In this document: piece after piece, positions 17,913 to 27,522 of the stretch
Layout of the letters: the number at the start of each line of letters is the position of its first letter
Position numbering within the stretch: position 1 is the stretch's first letter
Position numbers and translations under genes: made by a program
Notes under the pieces: model-generated
Told to the model about the DNA's origin: nothing
What the model saw: only the letters and a program-made list of their open reading frames with translations
Databases searched by the model: none
From: Bacteroidales bacterium
GTDB taxonomy: Bacteria > Bacteroidota > Bacteroidia > Bacteroidales > UBA932
Assembly: GCA_024402115.1 (NCBI GenBank)
Contig: JAKSJQ010000008.1
Span: 7,706 to 71,705 of the forward strand
DNA length: 64,000 nt
Direction of reading: 5' to 3'

Positions 17913-20900
17913 ATGAAAAGACTTTTCCTGACTATTATTCTCTCGCTTTCAGTCTTCTCCGCAAGGGCAGACTGGGCGGATGACTTCAGATACTCGTACT
18001 ACACCATCTCCGAGGGTCTGTGCGACGACTACGCGACCTCGACCTACATGGACAAGGACGGATATCTCTGGATATGCACGTCCAACGGTCTCGATCGCTT
18101 CGACGGGTATCGTTTCGACCACTACAACTCTCAGTCCCCCATTGCTTCGAGGAGAATCAACAACAACTTCGTCTATGGAGTGGCCGAGGATGGTGCGAAC
18201 GGTATATGGGCAGCCAGCAACACCGGAATAGTCAGGATAGACAAGAACAACGACGTCGTCATCATGCCGGAGCAGATGGGCCAGTTCAGGCGATACGTCT
18301 CTGCTCCTATGGTCGGAATCATGAGACAGAGCGATAACCTCATCTGGGCTCTCAAGTCGAATGAAATCGATGGCCTGGACATCGCAGATGACGGTACTCT
18401 GGTCAACGTGAGGCCATATAAGACATCAAATCCAGGACAGAGGATCATGACTCTCGTAGACAGGACCATCTTCATCGGCGGTCTATACGGTATAGAGGGT
18501 TTCCACATCTCGCCTAGCGGAGAACTCAGTCCCGTCGAAGACGCTGTCATCAGGCCTATCGCAGACATCAGGGATGTGTCATATCTTATCGGAAACGGAA
18601 ACTATCTCTGGATAGGAACAGAAAACGGTCTCTACCAATACAACATCAAGACTAAGGAAATCCAGAAGTTCCTCCATGAGAACGGCAACGACCAATCTAT
18701 CTCAGACAACCATGTGACATGTCTCGCATACGACAAGTCCGGAGATCTCCTCATCGGAACCACAAAAGGAATCGACCTGTATGCTCTGAACGGTAAGTTC
18801 TCCCACATGTCTCAGAAGAGGAGATACCACTCTCTCAACACGAACTACGTCAACAACATCATGGTGGACGAGTACGGAACGATGTGGGTAAGTACCCTCG
18901 TGGGCGGAGTCAACAGAATCAGCCCAGAGACCGTGCACCACCAGGACCTTTTTGTCGTTGAAGAAGGAACGACGAATATCGTCAGCTGCAGCATGAAGGA
19001 CAGGAATGGCAACATCCTGGCTGGTATCCTTGGAAAGGGTCTTGGAATAAAATACGCCTCAGACGGCAGCGAAAGGATATTCTCTCTCAAGGAAAACGTA
19101 GGCGTGACCCAGGAAGACGTCTTCGCGATGGTACAGGACAAGCACGGAGACTTCTGGATCTGTACGAGGTTCGACGGAATGATATTCCTCGACGGAAAGG
19201 ACCTCAAGCACCCTTCATTCAAAGTCTTCACCACCAGAAACAGCCAGATAGGAAGCGACCATATCTACACCGTCATCTATGACGAGAAGAGGGATGGACT
19301 CTGGTACAGCACGATGGAGGGTGTCTGGTTCTTCGACATCGCAAGCAAGGAATCCAAGCACATCACGCTCAACACCAGCATTGAACAGCCATCAAGATTC
19401 TTCTGCATCCTTCTTGACAAATACGACAAGCTCTGGCTGGGTGGATACGGCCTCTGCACCTTCAGTCTGGGTGGCGAGGAAGTGAAGGACTCGTATTACG
19501 CATCATACATGCCATATATCAACCAGCAGAGCGGCGACAACCTCGAGAGAATCAACTCCATCGCCCAGGCTGCTGACGGTACGATCTTCCTCGGAAGCAA
19601 CAACAACGGCATCTACGAACTTCAGGATGACGGATCATTCAAGAACCGTCCTCTTTCCAACTCTCAGGTTTTCGAGTACACATCACCTGTGAAGGTATCA
19701 AAGCTCGTCGCCGATTCTTCCGACAACATCTGGATAGGAACCGCAAGCGGTGTGTTCCACCTCAACAGGGACACTGACATCATCACCCATTTCGGCATCA
19801 GCGACGGCTTCCCATCCAACAACTGCTATACTAACTCAGGCAACAACTTCAGCGACAATGTCGTAGCCTTCGGTACCAGCAACGGACTCATCATGATCTC
19901 TGCTCCAATGAGCAGCATCGAGTCCAACGGTGGCAAGGTCAGGATCACTCGTACCCTCAAGGGGGAACAGGACAATCTCTGGCCAAAGGGAGACAAGATT
20001 GACGTATACCCTGGAGAGAATTACTTCGACGTCTATTTCTCTTCTCTCGACCTCACTAACCCTGAGAGAATATGGTACGCCTACAGGCTTGACGAGGTGG
20101 GAAAGGCGTTCACCTACACCAGAAACGGCTTCATACGCTTCAACAATGTGAAGCCGGGAAAATACACCCTCCGTGTCAGATGCACCACACCTGAAGACCA
20201 GTGGGTGATGGACGACACCCTGTTCAATATCAACGTCCATCCAAAGTTCACCCAGACGGCGGTTTTCTGGATTCTGATATTCGGCACCATCCTTGGCCTG
20301 CTGGCTACAGTGGTGATCACAAACATCGTCAACAGGGCTCGAAAGAACAGGGAGCTTCAGCAGCAGGTTAACGAAAAGACTGCTGACCTCACGACCGCCA
20401 TGGAGAGCCTCATCAAGTCCAAGGATTCGATCGAAAGGCAGAACGTCCTCCTCGAGGAGCAGAAGGCAAAACTCGAGGAATATGCGGCCTCGATGGAGAA
20501 GGCGAACAGGGAGAAGCTCATGCTCTACACCAACCTCACGCACGAGTTCAAGACTCCGCTCTCCCTCATCCTCGGTCCGGTCAGCGACCTCAATGAATCA
20601 TGCAGGGACGAGGAAATCAAGCCGTCACTCGGTATCATAGAGAGGAACTCCAAGTACCTCCTCTCGCTCGTCAACCAGATTCTCGACCTGCGCAAGGTGG
20701 ATTCCGGCCAGATCAGCGTGAAGAAGGACTCTCTGCACATACCTAGCTTCCTGAGCATCTTCTCGATGGACTTCAACCGTTCGTTCAGCCAGAGAAACGT
20801 ACAGTTCGAGACCAACCTGCGCCTGATGAGCAACACCATAATCTCAGACAGGGACATACTCTTCAAGATCATCTCCAACCTCATCTCCAACGCGATGAAG

Positions 20901-22040
20901 TACACTCCTTACGGAGGTAAGGTGACATTCAACCTCACCCAGTTCAGAAGGCGCTCGGACAGGAGGATATTCCAGTACATCTCCGTGACCAACACAGGCA
21001 GCTACATCGGCGAGGAGGAGGCAGGAAAGATATTCGACCTCTTCTACAAGTCCAAGACAAGGCCTGTCTACGGTGACGGCAGCCAGAGCAGCACCGGTAT
21101 CGGTCTCTACCTCGTGAAGAACCTCGTCTCAGCTCTCGGCGGACAGATAACCGTCAAGAGTACAGAGAAGGGAGGCACCTCGTTCAGGGTCTACTTCCCT
21201 GTTGACCTCGTGACCGACGACAGCATGAACACCTTCGTGGAAGGCGAGGAGATGGACAATGTTCCCGTACTCCTCCTCGTCGAGGACAACGATGACATGA
21301 GGAACTACATCAAGAGCGTGCTCGCCGACCGCTTCAAGGTGCTCGAGGCCGCAAATGGAGAGAAGGGCTACGAGATAGCCAAGCAGACCATACCTGACTT
21401 CATCATCTCCGACCTCATGATGCCTGTATGCGACGGTATCCAGTTCTGCAGGATGGTGCGCGCAGACAGCCTGCTCAGCCATATTCCGTTCCTCATGCTC
21501 ACCGCCCTCTCGGACGACGACACCCGCCTGAACAGCTACAAGGAGGGAGTCAGCGCCTTCCTCGTGAAGCCGTTCAAGAAGGACATGCTCCTTGCCAGGA
21601 TAGAGAACATCCTCAACGACAGGCAGCAGGTTCAGGAAGAGCTGAGCTACGACCTCGAGAACTCGTACGCGACCGTGAACATCGACAGGTCCGACAAGGC
21701 CTTCATGGAGCAGCTCATGAACGTCCTCAAGGACAACTACACCGACCCTGAATTCAGCGTTCCGAAGCTCCAGAGCCTGCTCTGCATGAGCATGACTCCT
21801 TTCTACAAGAAGGTTTCGTCCCTCACCGGACTCACTCCGGCGATGCTGATCAGGCGCTACAGGCTTCAGACCGCGAAGACCCTGCTCGAGACCAACAGGG
21901 ACAAGGGCGTCAACGTATCCGAGATTGCATATATGGTCGGATTCAACGACCCTAAGTACTTCAGCAAGTGCTTCCAGAAGGAGTATCACATCAAGCCAAG
22001 CTCACTCCTGCAGGGAGGCGACCCGGACGACAAGGACTAA
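17913..22040 (+). CDS. Hybrid two-component system regulator (HTCS) of PUL 1
   Basis: 1375-aa inner-membrane sensor-regulator in one chain. Signal peptide (MKRLFLTIILSLSVFSARA), two seven-bladed Reg_prop-type propellers (about 25-690, repeats such as GYLWICTSNGLDRFDG, NYLWIGTENGLYQYN, DNIWIGTASGVFHLN), a Y_Y_Y domain (about 700-775), a membrane helix near 780-805, a coiled coil, HisKA with H877 (THEFKTPLSLIL), HATPase, a receiver domain with D1167 (SDLMMPVCDG) and a C-terminal AraC-type HTH. Such proteins bind an oligosaccharide in the periplasm and activate their PUL. It follows susCD, so PUL 1 and perhaps the divergent esterases are the likely targets. All catalytic landmarks are present. 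Confidence 0.95.
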   Translation: MKRLFLTIILSLSVFSARADWADDFRYSYYTISEGLCDDYATSTYMDKDGYLWICTSNGLDRFDGYRFDHYNSQSPIASRRINNNFVYGVAEDGANGIWAASNTGIVRIDKNNDVVIMPEQMGQFRRYVSAPMVGIMRQSDNLIWALKSNEIDGLDIADDGTLVNVRPYKTSNPGQRIMTLVDRTIFIGGLYGIEGFHISPSGELSPVEDAVIRPIADIRDVSYLIGNGNYLWIGTENGLYQYNIKTKEIQKFLHENGNDQSISDNHVTCLAYDKSGDLLIGTTKGIDLYALNGKFSHMSQKRRYHSLNTNYVNNIMVDEYGTMWVSTLVGGVNRISPETVHHQDLFVVEEGTTNIVSCSMKDRNGNILAGILGKGLGIKYASDGSERIFSLKENVGVTQEDVFAMVQDKHGDFWICTRFDGMIFLDGKDLKHPSFKVFTTRNSQIGSDHIYTVIYDEKRDGLWYSTMEGVWFFDIASKESKHITLNTSIEQPSRFFCILLDKYDKLWLGGYGLCTFSLGGEEVKDSYYASYMPYINQQSGDNLERINSIAQAADGTIFLGSNNNGIYELQDDGSFKNRPLSNSQVFEYTSPVKVSKLVADSSDNIWIGTASGVFHLNRDTDIITHFGISDGFPSNNCYTNSGNNFSDNVVAFGTSNGLIMISAPMSSIESNGGKVRITRTLKGEQDNLWPKGDKIDVYPGENYFDVYFSSLDLTNPERIWYAYRLDEVGKAFTYTRNGFIRFNNVKPGKYTLRVRCTTPEDQWVMDDTLFNINVHPKFTQTAVFWILIFGTILGLLATVVITNIVNRARKNRELQQQVNEKTADLTTAMESLIKSKDSIERQNVLLEEQKAKLEEYAASMEKANREKLMLYTNLTHEFKTPLSLILGPVSDLNESCRDEEIKPSLGIIERNSKYLLSLVNQILDLRKVDSGQISVKKDSLHIPSFLSIFSMDFNRSFSQRNVQFETNLRLMSNTIISDRDILFKIISNLISNAMKYTPYGGKVTFNLTQFRRRSDRRIFQYISVTNTGSYIGEEEAGKIFDLFYKSKTRPVYGDGSQSSTGIGLYLVKNLVSALGGQITVKSTEKGGTSFRVYFPVDLVTDDSMNTFVEGEEMDNVPVLLLVEDNDDMRNYIKSVLADRFKVLEAANGEKGYEIAKQTIPDFIISDLMMPVCDGIQFCRMVRADSLLSHIPFLMLTALSDDDTRLNSYKEGVSAFLVKPFKKDMLLARIENILNDRQQVQEELSYDLENSYATVNIDRSDKAFMEQLMNVLKDNYTDPEFSVPKLQSLLCMSMTPFYKKVSSLTGLTPAMLIRRYRLQTAKTLLETNRDKGVNVSEIAYMVGFNDPKYFSKCFQKEYHIKPSSLLQGGDPDDKD

Positions 22041-22043
22041 CAT

Positions 22044-23405
22044 TTGGACAGAGTAATATTCCACATAGACGTCAATTCGGCCTTCCTCTCATGGACGGCG
22101 GTGCAGCTGCTCAACCAGGGCAGCTGCCTTGACATTCGCACGGTCCCTTCCGTGGTCTCCGGAGACCCCTCGGACAGGCGCAGCATCGTCACCGCGAAGT
22201 CCATCCCTGCGAAGAAATACGGAATAAACACGGCCGAGCCGGTGTCCATGGCCATGCGCAAGTGCGCGAACCTCGTCGTCGTACGCGGCGATTGGGAGTG
22301 GTACAAGAAGTGCTCCCAGGCCTTCATAGCGATATGCAGGACCTACTCCCCCGTGCTCGAGCAGTTCTCCATCGATGAGTGCTTCCTCGACATGAGCGGA
22401 AGGCTGGGGACCAGAAAGGCGGAGGACGTTGCGAACGAGCTCAGGGAAGACATCGGTATGAGGCTCGGATTCACCGTGAACATAGGAATAGGCCCGAACA
22501 AGCTGCTCGCGAAGATGGCATCGGACTTCGAGAAGCCGGATAAGGTCCATACGCTGTGGAGCTCGGAGATAGAGGAGAAGATGTGGCCCCTGCCGGTCGG
22601 AGACCTCCTCTGGGTCGGCAAGAAGAGCGTGGAGAAGCTGAACCATTATTTCATACGCACGATAGGCCAGCTGGCCGCCGCTCCCCTCCCTATGCTCGAG
22701 AACCTCTTCGGCCAGAAGGCGGCCATCTCCATGCACGAGAGCGCAAACGGAATCGACGAGTCTCCCGTGTCCACAGAGAGTTCCGAGGCCAAGAGCTACA
22801 GCGCCGAGCGCACCTTCTCCAAGGACATCTCCGACCCCGAGGCCTTGGACCGCGAGCTCTTCAACGTGGCATGCATAGTCGCCCACCGCATCAGGAAGGA
22901 CCACTTCTACGCCAGCAATGTGTCCGTATTCGTCAAGAGCAGCGACTTCGTCAGCAGGTCCAAGCAGAAGACCATGAACTCGCCTACCGACGTGACCGCG
23001 CTGATCCTCAACGAGGCCCGGCAGCTCATTCCGGAGATATGGGACGGGCACACACCCCTTCGCCAGGTCGGACTCGGAGTCTCGAAGCTCAGCCACGACG
23101 TCGAGCTGAGCCTCTTCGAGGACGAGAAGATGGAGTTCTACCGCAGCTGGGACAGCGACTATGACTCGGCGATGAAGGCGAACGAGAAGAAGGACCGCCA
23201 CTATCGCGACGGCCGCAGCAAGGCGCTCTCATTCTCGTACGGAGACCGGGAGAAGGCGCTCCGTGCCGCCAAGGCATCCGTGAAGAGCGAAGCCGGGCGC
23301 AGAATGCAGGGAAGCACCCTGCCCGACGGGACAGAGTGCTTCGAAGTCTATGATGCCGACGGCTCGGTCATCGAGATCCACATGATCGTGACCAGGCTCG
23401 TCTAG
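22044..23405 (+). CDS. dinB: Y-family DNA polymerase (Pol IV / DinB-like)
   Basis: 453-aa translesion polymerase. Catalytic acidic residues are visible: D9 in FHIDVNSAFLSW, and D111-E112 in SIDECFLDMSG. A thumb with GIGPNKLLAKMASDFEKP and a little-finger region with ERTFSKDISD follow. The start is a TTG 3 nt after the stop of the hybrid regulator; no ATG fits the conserved N-terminus, so translation probably depends on ribosomes leaving the upstream gene. The stop codon overlaps that of the convergent gene in CTAG. Longer than E. coli DinB (351 aa) through a basic C-terminal extension. Its place behind a glycan regulator is odd and may just be read-through. Confidence 0.9.
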   Translation: MDRVIFHIDVNSAFLSWTAVQLLNQGSCLDIRTVPSVVSGDPSDRRSIVTAKSIPAKKYGINTAEPVSMAMRKCANLVVVRGDWEWYKKCSQAFIAICRTYSPVLEQFSIDECFLDMSGRLGTRKAEDVANELREDIGMRLGFTVNIGIGPNKLLAKMASDFEKPDKVHTLWSSEIEEKMWPLPVGDLLWVGKKSVEKLNHYFIRTIGQLAAAPLPMLENLFGQKAAISMHESANGIDESPVSTESSEAKSYSAERTFSKDISDPEALDRELFNVACIVAHRIRKDHFYASNVSVFVKSSDFVSRSKQKTMNSPTDVTALILNEARQLIPEIWDGHTPLRQVGLGVSKLSHDVELSLFEDEKMEFYRSWDSDYDSAMKANEKKDRHYRDGRSKALSFSYGDREKALRAAKASVKSEAGRRMQGSTLPDGTECFEVYDADGSVIEIHMIVTRLV

Positions 23406-24481
23406 TACTCTTCCTGAGGCTTCATGCCGCAGCCTCCCTTGAACTCATCCACGAGATTGATCGAATATGCCTCTTCCCTCGATATCGGAGTCTGTGTCCA
23501 GTCAATCTCGCCCTCGTGGCCTGCATAGTCGCAGATACGTACGGAGCAGAGATATCCATCCTCATTGCGCATATAGGCGCTGCAGCCCGACTCGCAGATG
23601 CGGTTCCTTTCCTCCTGTCCCTGCTTCGAGACGATGTGACACCACTCGATAACGCAGGTGACGCCGTCGTCGATGATGGTCTCATAGCGCATTCCGACGC
23701 ATGCCGGGATATAGGTGGCAAGGTGGTTTCCGAAGGTATGGGCTTCCTTCGACATCTCCTCCTTGCTCTTGATCGGGGTATTCACCGGATCATATCCGCC
23801 GACGATGCACTCATCAGCGAACGCTGCGTGGATCTTGTCCGGATCGCAGTATGGAGCATGGTGGAGGGCCTCATAGTAAGCACGCATCGCGCCGGTGAGA
23901 AGGCCCGGGTCACCCATCTCATAGTGAGCGGCCTTGAAGATAGGCTTTCTGTAAGGAGTGAGGCCGGGCACATAGGTGAAATTGGTATACATCCTGACTT
24001 CCTCGAGGAGCTTCGGAGTGCGGAGATCAACAATCACGAAGAAAGGCACCTCGTTGATGGCACCGTCAACCACGAACTTGAACACACCTTCCAGCGCGAC
24101 CCTGCCGCCGCCCATGGTCTGGAACATAGGGGTGAAAGTGGCGGAAGTCGCCTCGAACCTTGAGAGGAAGCCTTCAGCGAACCTCTTGATTCCGTCAAGC
24201 CCTTCGAAACGTTCATACGGAGTATCAACTGCCGGAGCCTCATCCCAGAAGAGCTTCTTCTCGCGGAAGAGCCCCACCACAGCGTCTGCATCACCAGCTG
24301 CGAGTGCATTGGCGAAGACCATGTCCGGAGAATCAGTCTTGATGTTGCGAGGCATGTCAGAATAAAGCCTCTCAAGAACGCATGTGTTCCTTACAGGCAG
24401 TTCAGGCTCGGCGACAGCTGCGCTGCAGCCTGCAAGCACGGAAGCCAGAAATGCAAGTGAAAATAAGTTGATAGCTCTCAT
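23402..24481 (-). CDS. Lipoprotein with two SnoaL/NTF2-like domains
   Basis: 359-aa lipoprotein (lipobox SVLAGCSAA). Two NTF2-like folds seem to be joined: about residues 50-165 (MVFANALAAGDADAVVGLFREK, then FVVDGAINEVPFFVIVDLR) and about 185-330 (MRAYYEALHHAPYCDPDKIHAAF, then CVIEWCHIVSKQGQEERN). SnoaL-like domains serve as small-molecule isomerases or binding folds, so no reaction can be assigned. The second domain and tail are unusually cysteine-rich. It has its own promoter and is convergent with dinB, sharing its stop bases. The link to the PUL is only position. Confidence 0.6.
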   Translation of the reverse strand: MRAINLFSLAFLASVLAGCSAAVAEPELPVRNTCVLERLYSDMPRNIKTDSPDMVFANALAAGDADAVVGLFREKKLFWDEAPAVDTPYERFEGLDGIKRFAEGFLSRFEATSATFTPMFQTMGGGRVALEGVFKFVVDGAINEVPFFVIVDLRTPKLLEEVRMYTNFTYVPGLTPYRKPIFKAAHYEMGDPGLLTGAMRAYYEALHHAPYCDPDKIHAAFADECIVGGYDPVNTPIKSKEEMSKEAHTFGNHLATYIPACVGMRYETIIDDGVTCVIEWCHIVSKQGQEERNRICESGCSAYMRNEDGYLCSVRICDYAGHEGEIDWTQTPISREEAYSINLVDEFKGGCGMKPQEEY

Positions 24482-24531
24482 ATTGATAAACGTTTATGTG
24501 GCTTGTTATCGAGTCTTGTACGCGACTCTAA

Positions 24532-24562
24532 CAAAATTATGAAAATGTGCATGCAATACAAA
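24532..24562 (-). promoter_or_regulatory. Consensus promoter for the SnoaL-like lipoprotein
   Basis: On the minus strand TTTG (24562-24559), 19 bp, TAATTTTG (24539-24532): a full Bacteroidetes consensus. Transcription would start near 24527. The first bases could fold into a hairpin, GAGTC at 24511-24515 with GACTC at 24524-24528. Confidence 0.65.
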
Positions 24563-24679
24563 CTGCCTGACCCCGGTTGAAGCGGACATGCCAAAATATT
24601 TCTATGTTTTTCCATAAAATTATACCGATTACATGGATATATTGGTTAAATTGCAGTGTAACAATAATTCAGGACAAAT

Positions 24680-26926
24680 ATGAAGAAAATCTTATGCTGT
24701 CTGGCAGGCGCTCTTCTCCTGGCAGGTTGCGGCAAAGTTGAGAAGGGTGTCAGGATTCCGACTTCAGAAGGCACACTGATCGTCACGCCTATGGCCGACA
24801 ATGCAATCCGTGTACAGATGATGGGCAGACCCACTCACAATGTCGAGGAGCTGGTATTCACTGAGAGCGTGGCTGCTCCGGAATACAGCAAGACCGAGGA
24901 CGGCGCGAGCATCGTCATCGAAACGTCAGGGATCAGGGCTGTGTTCGACAAAGCAACGGAATGCATCTCTTTCTATGACGCTTCAGGCAGGCTTCTGATG
25001 CAGGAGCAGCAGGGAGGACGCAGGATGAATGATACGGAAATCATGGGAGATCCCACCTATGAGGTAAGCCAGTCATTTGTCATGCAGCCCGGAGACCATC
25101 AGTTCGGAACCGGACAGTTTCAGGATGGCCAGCTGGACATCTTCGGCCTCTCCAGACGTCTGACGCAGAACAACAGCCAGATCGTTTCGCCTATGATCAT
25201 ATCCAGCAAGGGATACGGCATACTGTGGCACAACTACGGCCGCACGGACTTCAACCCATGTGACAAGTCCTTCACGATAGCCGTCAGGCCGTCTGAGGAC
25301 GTACAGCCAACCCAGGCTGCGGCAAGTCCCATGGCAAGGGCGATGCGCCCGCCGAAGGTATACGAAGGCGAGTTCTCCGTAGATGAGGACGGCCGTTATG
25401 CACTGCTCCTCTGTGTGGGAAAGGAGGGCGTCAGAAGCGGACACAGCATAGAAGTGGATGGCGTGAAGATATTCTCCGACGACAACTCCTGGGTTCCTAC
25501 AGTTGCGACATATGCCGACCTCAGCGCCGGCACCCACAAGCTCGTTGCCACAGGTTCCAACGATGACACCGTCGAACTCCAGCTCAGGAAGGTCGACAAT
25601 ACCACCACCTTCAGCTCTCCAGTCGCACAGAATCTTGACTATACTGTCTTCGCCGGTTCGGCTGACGAAGTCATCGCATCATACAGGACGCTCACCGGAC
25701 CTGTACCTCAGATGCCGGACTGGGCTTTCGGTTTCATCCAGTGCCGCGAAAGGTATGACACCCAGACTGAGCTGCTGGAGAATGCCCATGGATACAAGGA
25801 CAGAGACATTCCTGTGGACCTTTTCGTCCAGGACTGGAAGTATTGGGGGGATACAGGCTGGAACTCGATGGAGTTCGACAAGGTGAAATATCCTGATGCC
25901 CAGGGCATGGTGGACGAGATCCATGACCTCGGATACAAGCTCATGATCTCAGTATGGTCAAGGGTCGAGCACGGCACCCCTCTGGGAGACGACATCGAGG
26001 AGAAGGGCTACTTCATCCCGGGTACTGAATGGATAGACTATTTCAATCCGGAGGCCTCAGAGTATTACTGGGAGCATTTCAGGGCCAGTCTCGTGGTGAT
26101 GGGATTCGACGGATGGTGGTTCGATGCCACTGAGCCGGACAACGACTATGAGCTTCTTGACAGACGCGTAGCGGACAACACCATCCCCGGTGCAGTCTAC
26201 AGAAACGTATATCCTCTTGTCGGAAACCGCACAATGTACGAGGGATTCAAGACATACTACGCACCTGACAACATGCCTGTGGTCCTTACCAGAAGCGCCT
26301 TCGCCGGTTCTCAGCGCTACGGCGTGATCACATGGTCCGGAGACATCAGCGGTGGATGGGACTGCCTGCGCCGCCAGATTATCGGTGGTCTCGGTCAGAT
26401 GTCCACCGGTCTCCCTTGGTGGACTTACGATGCAGGAGGTTTCCAGCGTCCGGCGGATCAGTATACGAGCAGCGCGTACCAGGAAGCCATGCTCAGATGG
26501 ATCGAGACTTCGGTATTCCTTCCGTTCATGAGGGTGCATGGCTCGGGCAGCCGGACGGAGCCATGGAACTACAGCGACGAGACATACAGGATCTATGTTG
26601 ACAACATCAATCTCCGCTACCAGCTCAGGCCGTATATCACAGAACAGGCCCGCAGGGTCTCAGAAGAGGGATACACGCTGATGCGCCCTCTCGTATTCGA
26701 CTTCCCTGACGACGAGGAGGCTCTCTGCCAGAGCACCGAATACATGTTCGGTCCCGACTACCTTGTATGTCCTGTCACCGAGCCTGGCGTAAGGACATGG
26801 GATGTATACCTCCCTGCCAATGACGGCGGCTGGAAGGACTTCCGCAGCGGCGAGGTCTACGATGGAGGCCAGCATGTCAGTGTCCAGGTCAACCTCGACG
26901 CAATACCTGTTTTCATCAGGCAGTAA
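24680..26926 (+). CDS. GH31 alpha-xylosidase-type glycosidase with PA14 insert
   Basis: 748-aa lipoprotein (lipobox ALLLAGCGKV). GH31 catalytic barrel with nucleophile D482 in GWWFDATEPDND and acid/base D555 in WSGDISGGWD. A PA14-like insert occupies about residues 225-310 (YEGEFSVDEDGRYALLL to DTVELQLRKV), as in Bacteroidetes and Cellvibrio alpha-xylosidases, where it extends the active site toward longer oligosaccharides. The likely activity is release of alpha-xylose from xyloglucan or from xylosylated side chains of complex arabinoxylan; alpha-glucosidase activity cannot be excluded. The three small envelope genes downstream start 23 bp later and are probably co-transcribed. Confidence 0.9.
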   Translation: MKKILCCLAGALLLAGCGKVEKGVRIPTSEGTLIVTPMADNAIRVQMMGRPTHNVEELVFTESVAAPEYSKTEDGASIVIETSGIRAVFDKATECISFYDASGRLLMQEQQGGRRMNDTEIMGDPTYEVSQSFVMQPGDHQFGTGQFQDGQLDIFGLSRRLTQNNSQIVSPMIISSKGYGILWHNYGRTDFNPCDKSFTIAVRPSEDVQPTQAAASPMARAMRPPKVYEGEFSVDEDGRYALLLCVGKEGVRSGHSIEVDGVKIFSDDNSWVPTVATYADLSAGTHKLVATGSNDDTVELQLRKVDNTTTFSSPVAQNLDYTVFAGSADEVIASYRTLTGPVPQMPDWAFGFIQCRERYDTQTELLENAHGYKDRDIPVDLFVQDWKYWGDTGWNSMEFDKVKYPDAQGMVDEIHDLGYKLMISVWSRVEHGTPLGDDIEEKGYFIPGTEWIDYFNPEASEYYWEHFRASLVVMGFDGWWFDATEPDNDYELLDRRVADNTIPGAVYRNVYPLVGNRTMYEGFKTYYAPDNMPVVLTRSAFAGSQRYGVITWSGDISGGWDCLRRQIIGGLGQMSTGLPWWTYDAGGFQRPADQYTSSAYQEAMLRWIETSVFLPFMRVHGSGSRTEPWNYSDETYRIYVDNINLRYQLRPYITEQARRVSEEGYTLMRPLVFDFPDDEEALCQSTEYMFGPDYLVCPVTEPGVRTWDVYLPANDGGWKDFRSGEVYDGGQHVSVQVNLDAIPVFIRQ

Positions 26927-26949
26927 CAGCCAATCTTATGCAGAAGATC

Positions 26950-27522
26950 ATGAAAAAGACATATTCATTCATCATCGCAGCGGCCATGGCAGCCGTATCG
27001 TGCAGCTCACCTTCAATTGCAGACTATTCTGCGTACATCGATGACTGCGTCAGAGCCGAGCTCGCAACCATAAATTACATTTACGACGAGTCGAACGGAT
27101 CAATGGAAGATAACGCCATCCTGCTCGGATCGGTACTGAACTCCCTGGGATACCCGGCTTTCGCCGAACTCGGAAGCAGCAAGGTCAACTACTCATACAA
27201 TCTCGGCCCTTCGGTCGTAAAATACCATCAGGAACTTGGAATGTCATACGGCGATGCTATCAGCCGCTTCCTTCCATACACAACTTCTCCATACAAGTAC
27301 GATGCAGCAAAGCTGTATGATACTTATCTCAACCTCAATGTCAAGCTCGAGGATTTCAGACAGACAGTTAAGGGTTCAAAGGAGGCGGAGTGGACATTCG
27401 CCGAAAGCAGCACAGGCGTTTCATTCATTTTCGGCGTGAAGAATCCCGGGACAAAGGGACAGGAACTGAGCTTCAAGGCTGAGGAGTCCTCTCTCGAGAA
27501 GTATATTGATCAGCTCAAGTGA
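26950..27522 (+). CDS. Small lipoprotein of unknown function
   Basis: 190 aa from the ATG at 26950, chosen because MKKTYSFIIAAAMAAVSCSS then gives a clean lipoprotein signal; an in-frame ATG at 26938 would add four residues. The mature part has no recognised motif. It looks mostly helical at first (DDCVRAELATINYIYDES), with a beta-rich end (EWTFAESSTGVSFIFGVKN). It lies between GH31 and a membrane protein whose GTG start overlaps its stop codon, so these two are translationally coupled. Confidence 0.6.
   Translation: MKKTYSFIIAAAMAAVSCSSPSIADYSAYIDDCVRAELATINYIYDESNGSMEDNAILLGSVLNSLGYPAFAELGSSKVNYSYNLGPSVVKYHQELGMSYGDAISRFLPYTTSPYKYDAAKLYDTYLNLNVKLEDFRQTVKGSKEAEWTFAESSTGVSFIFGVKNPGTKGQELSFKAEESSLEKYIDQLK

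Noticed and set aside
22089..23201. 370-codon minus-strand frame across the polymerase gene
   Set aside because: Antisense shadow; repetitive Leu/Val/His/Arg composition and no recognisable domain, while the plus strand has all polymerase motifs.
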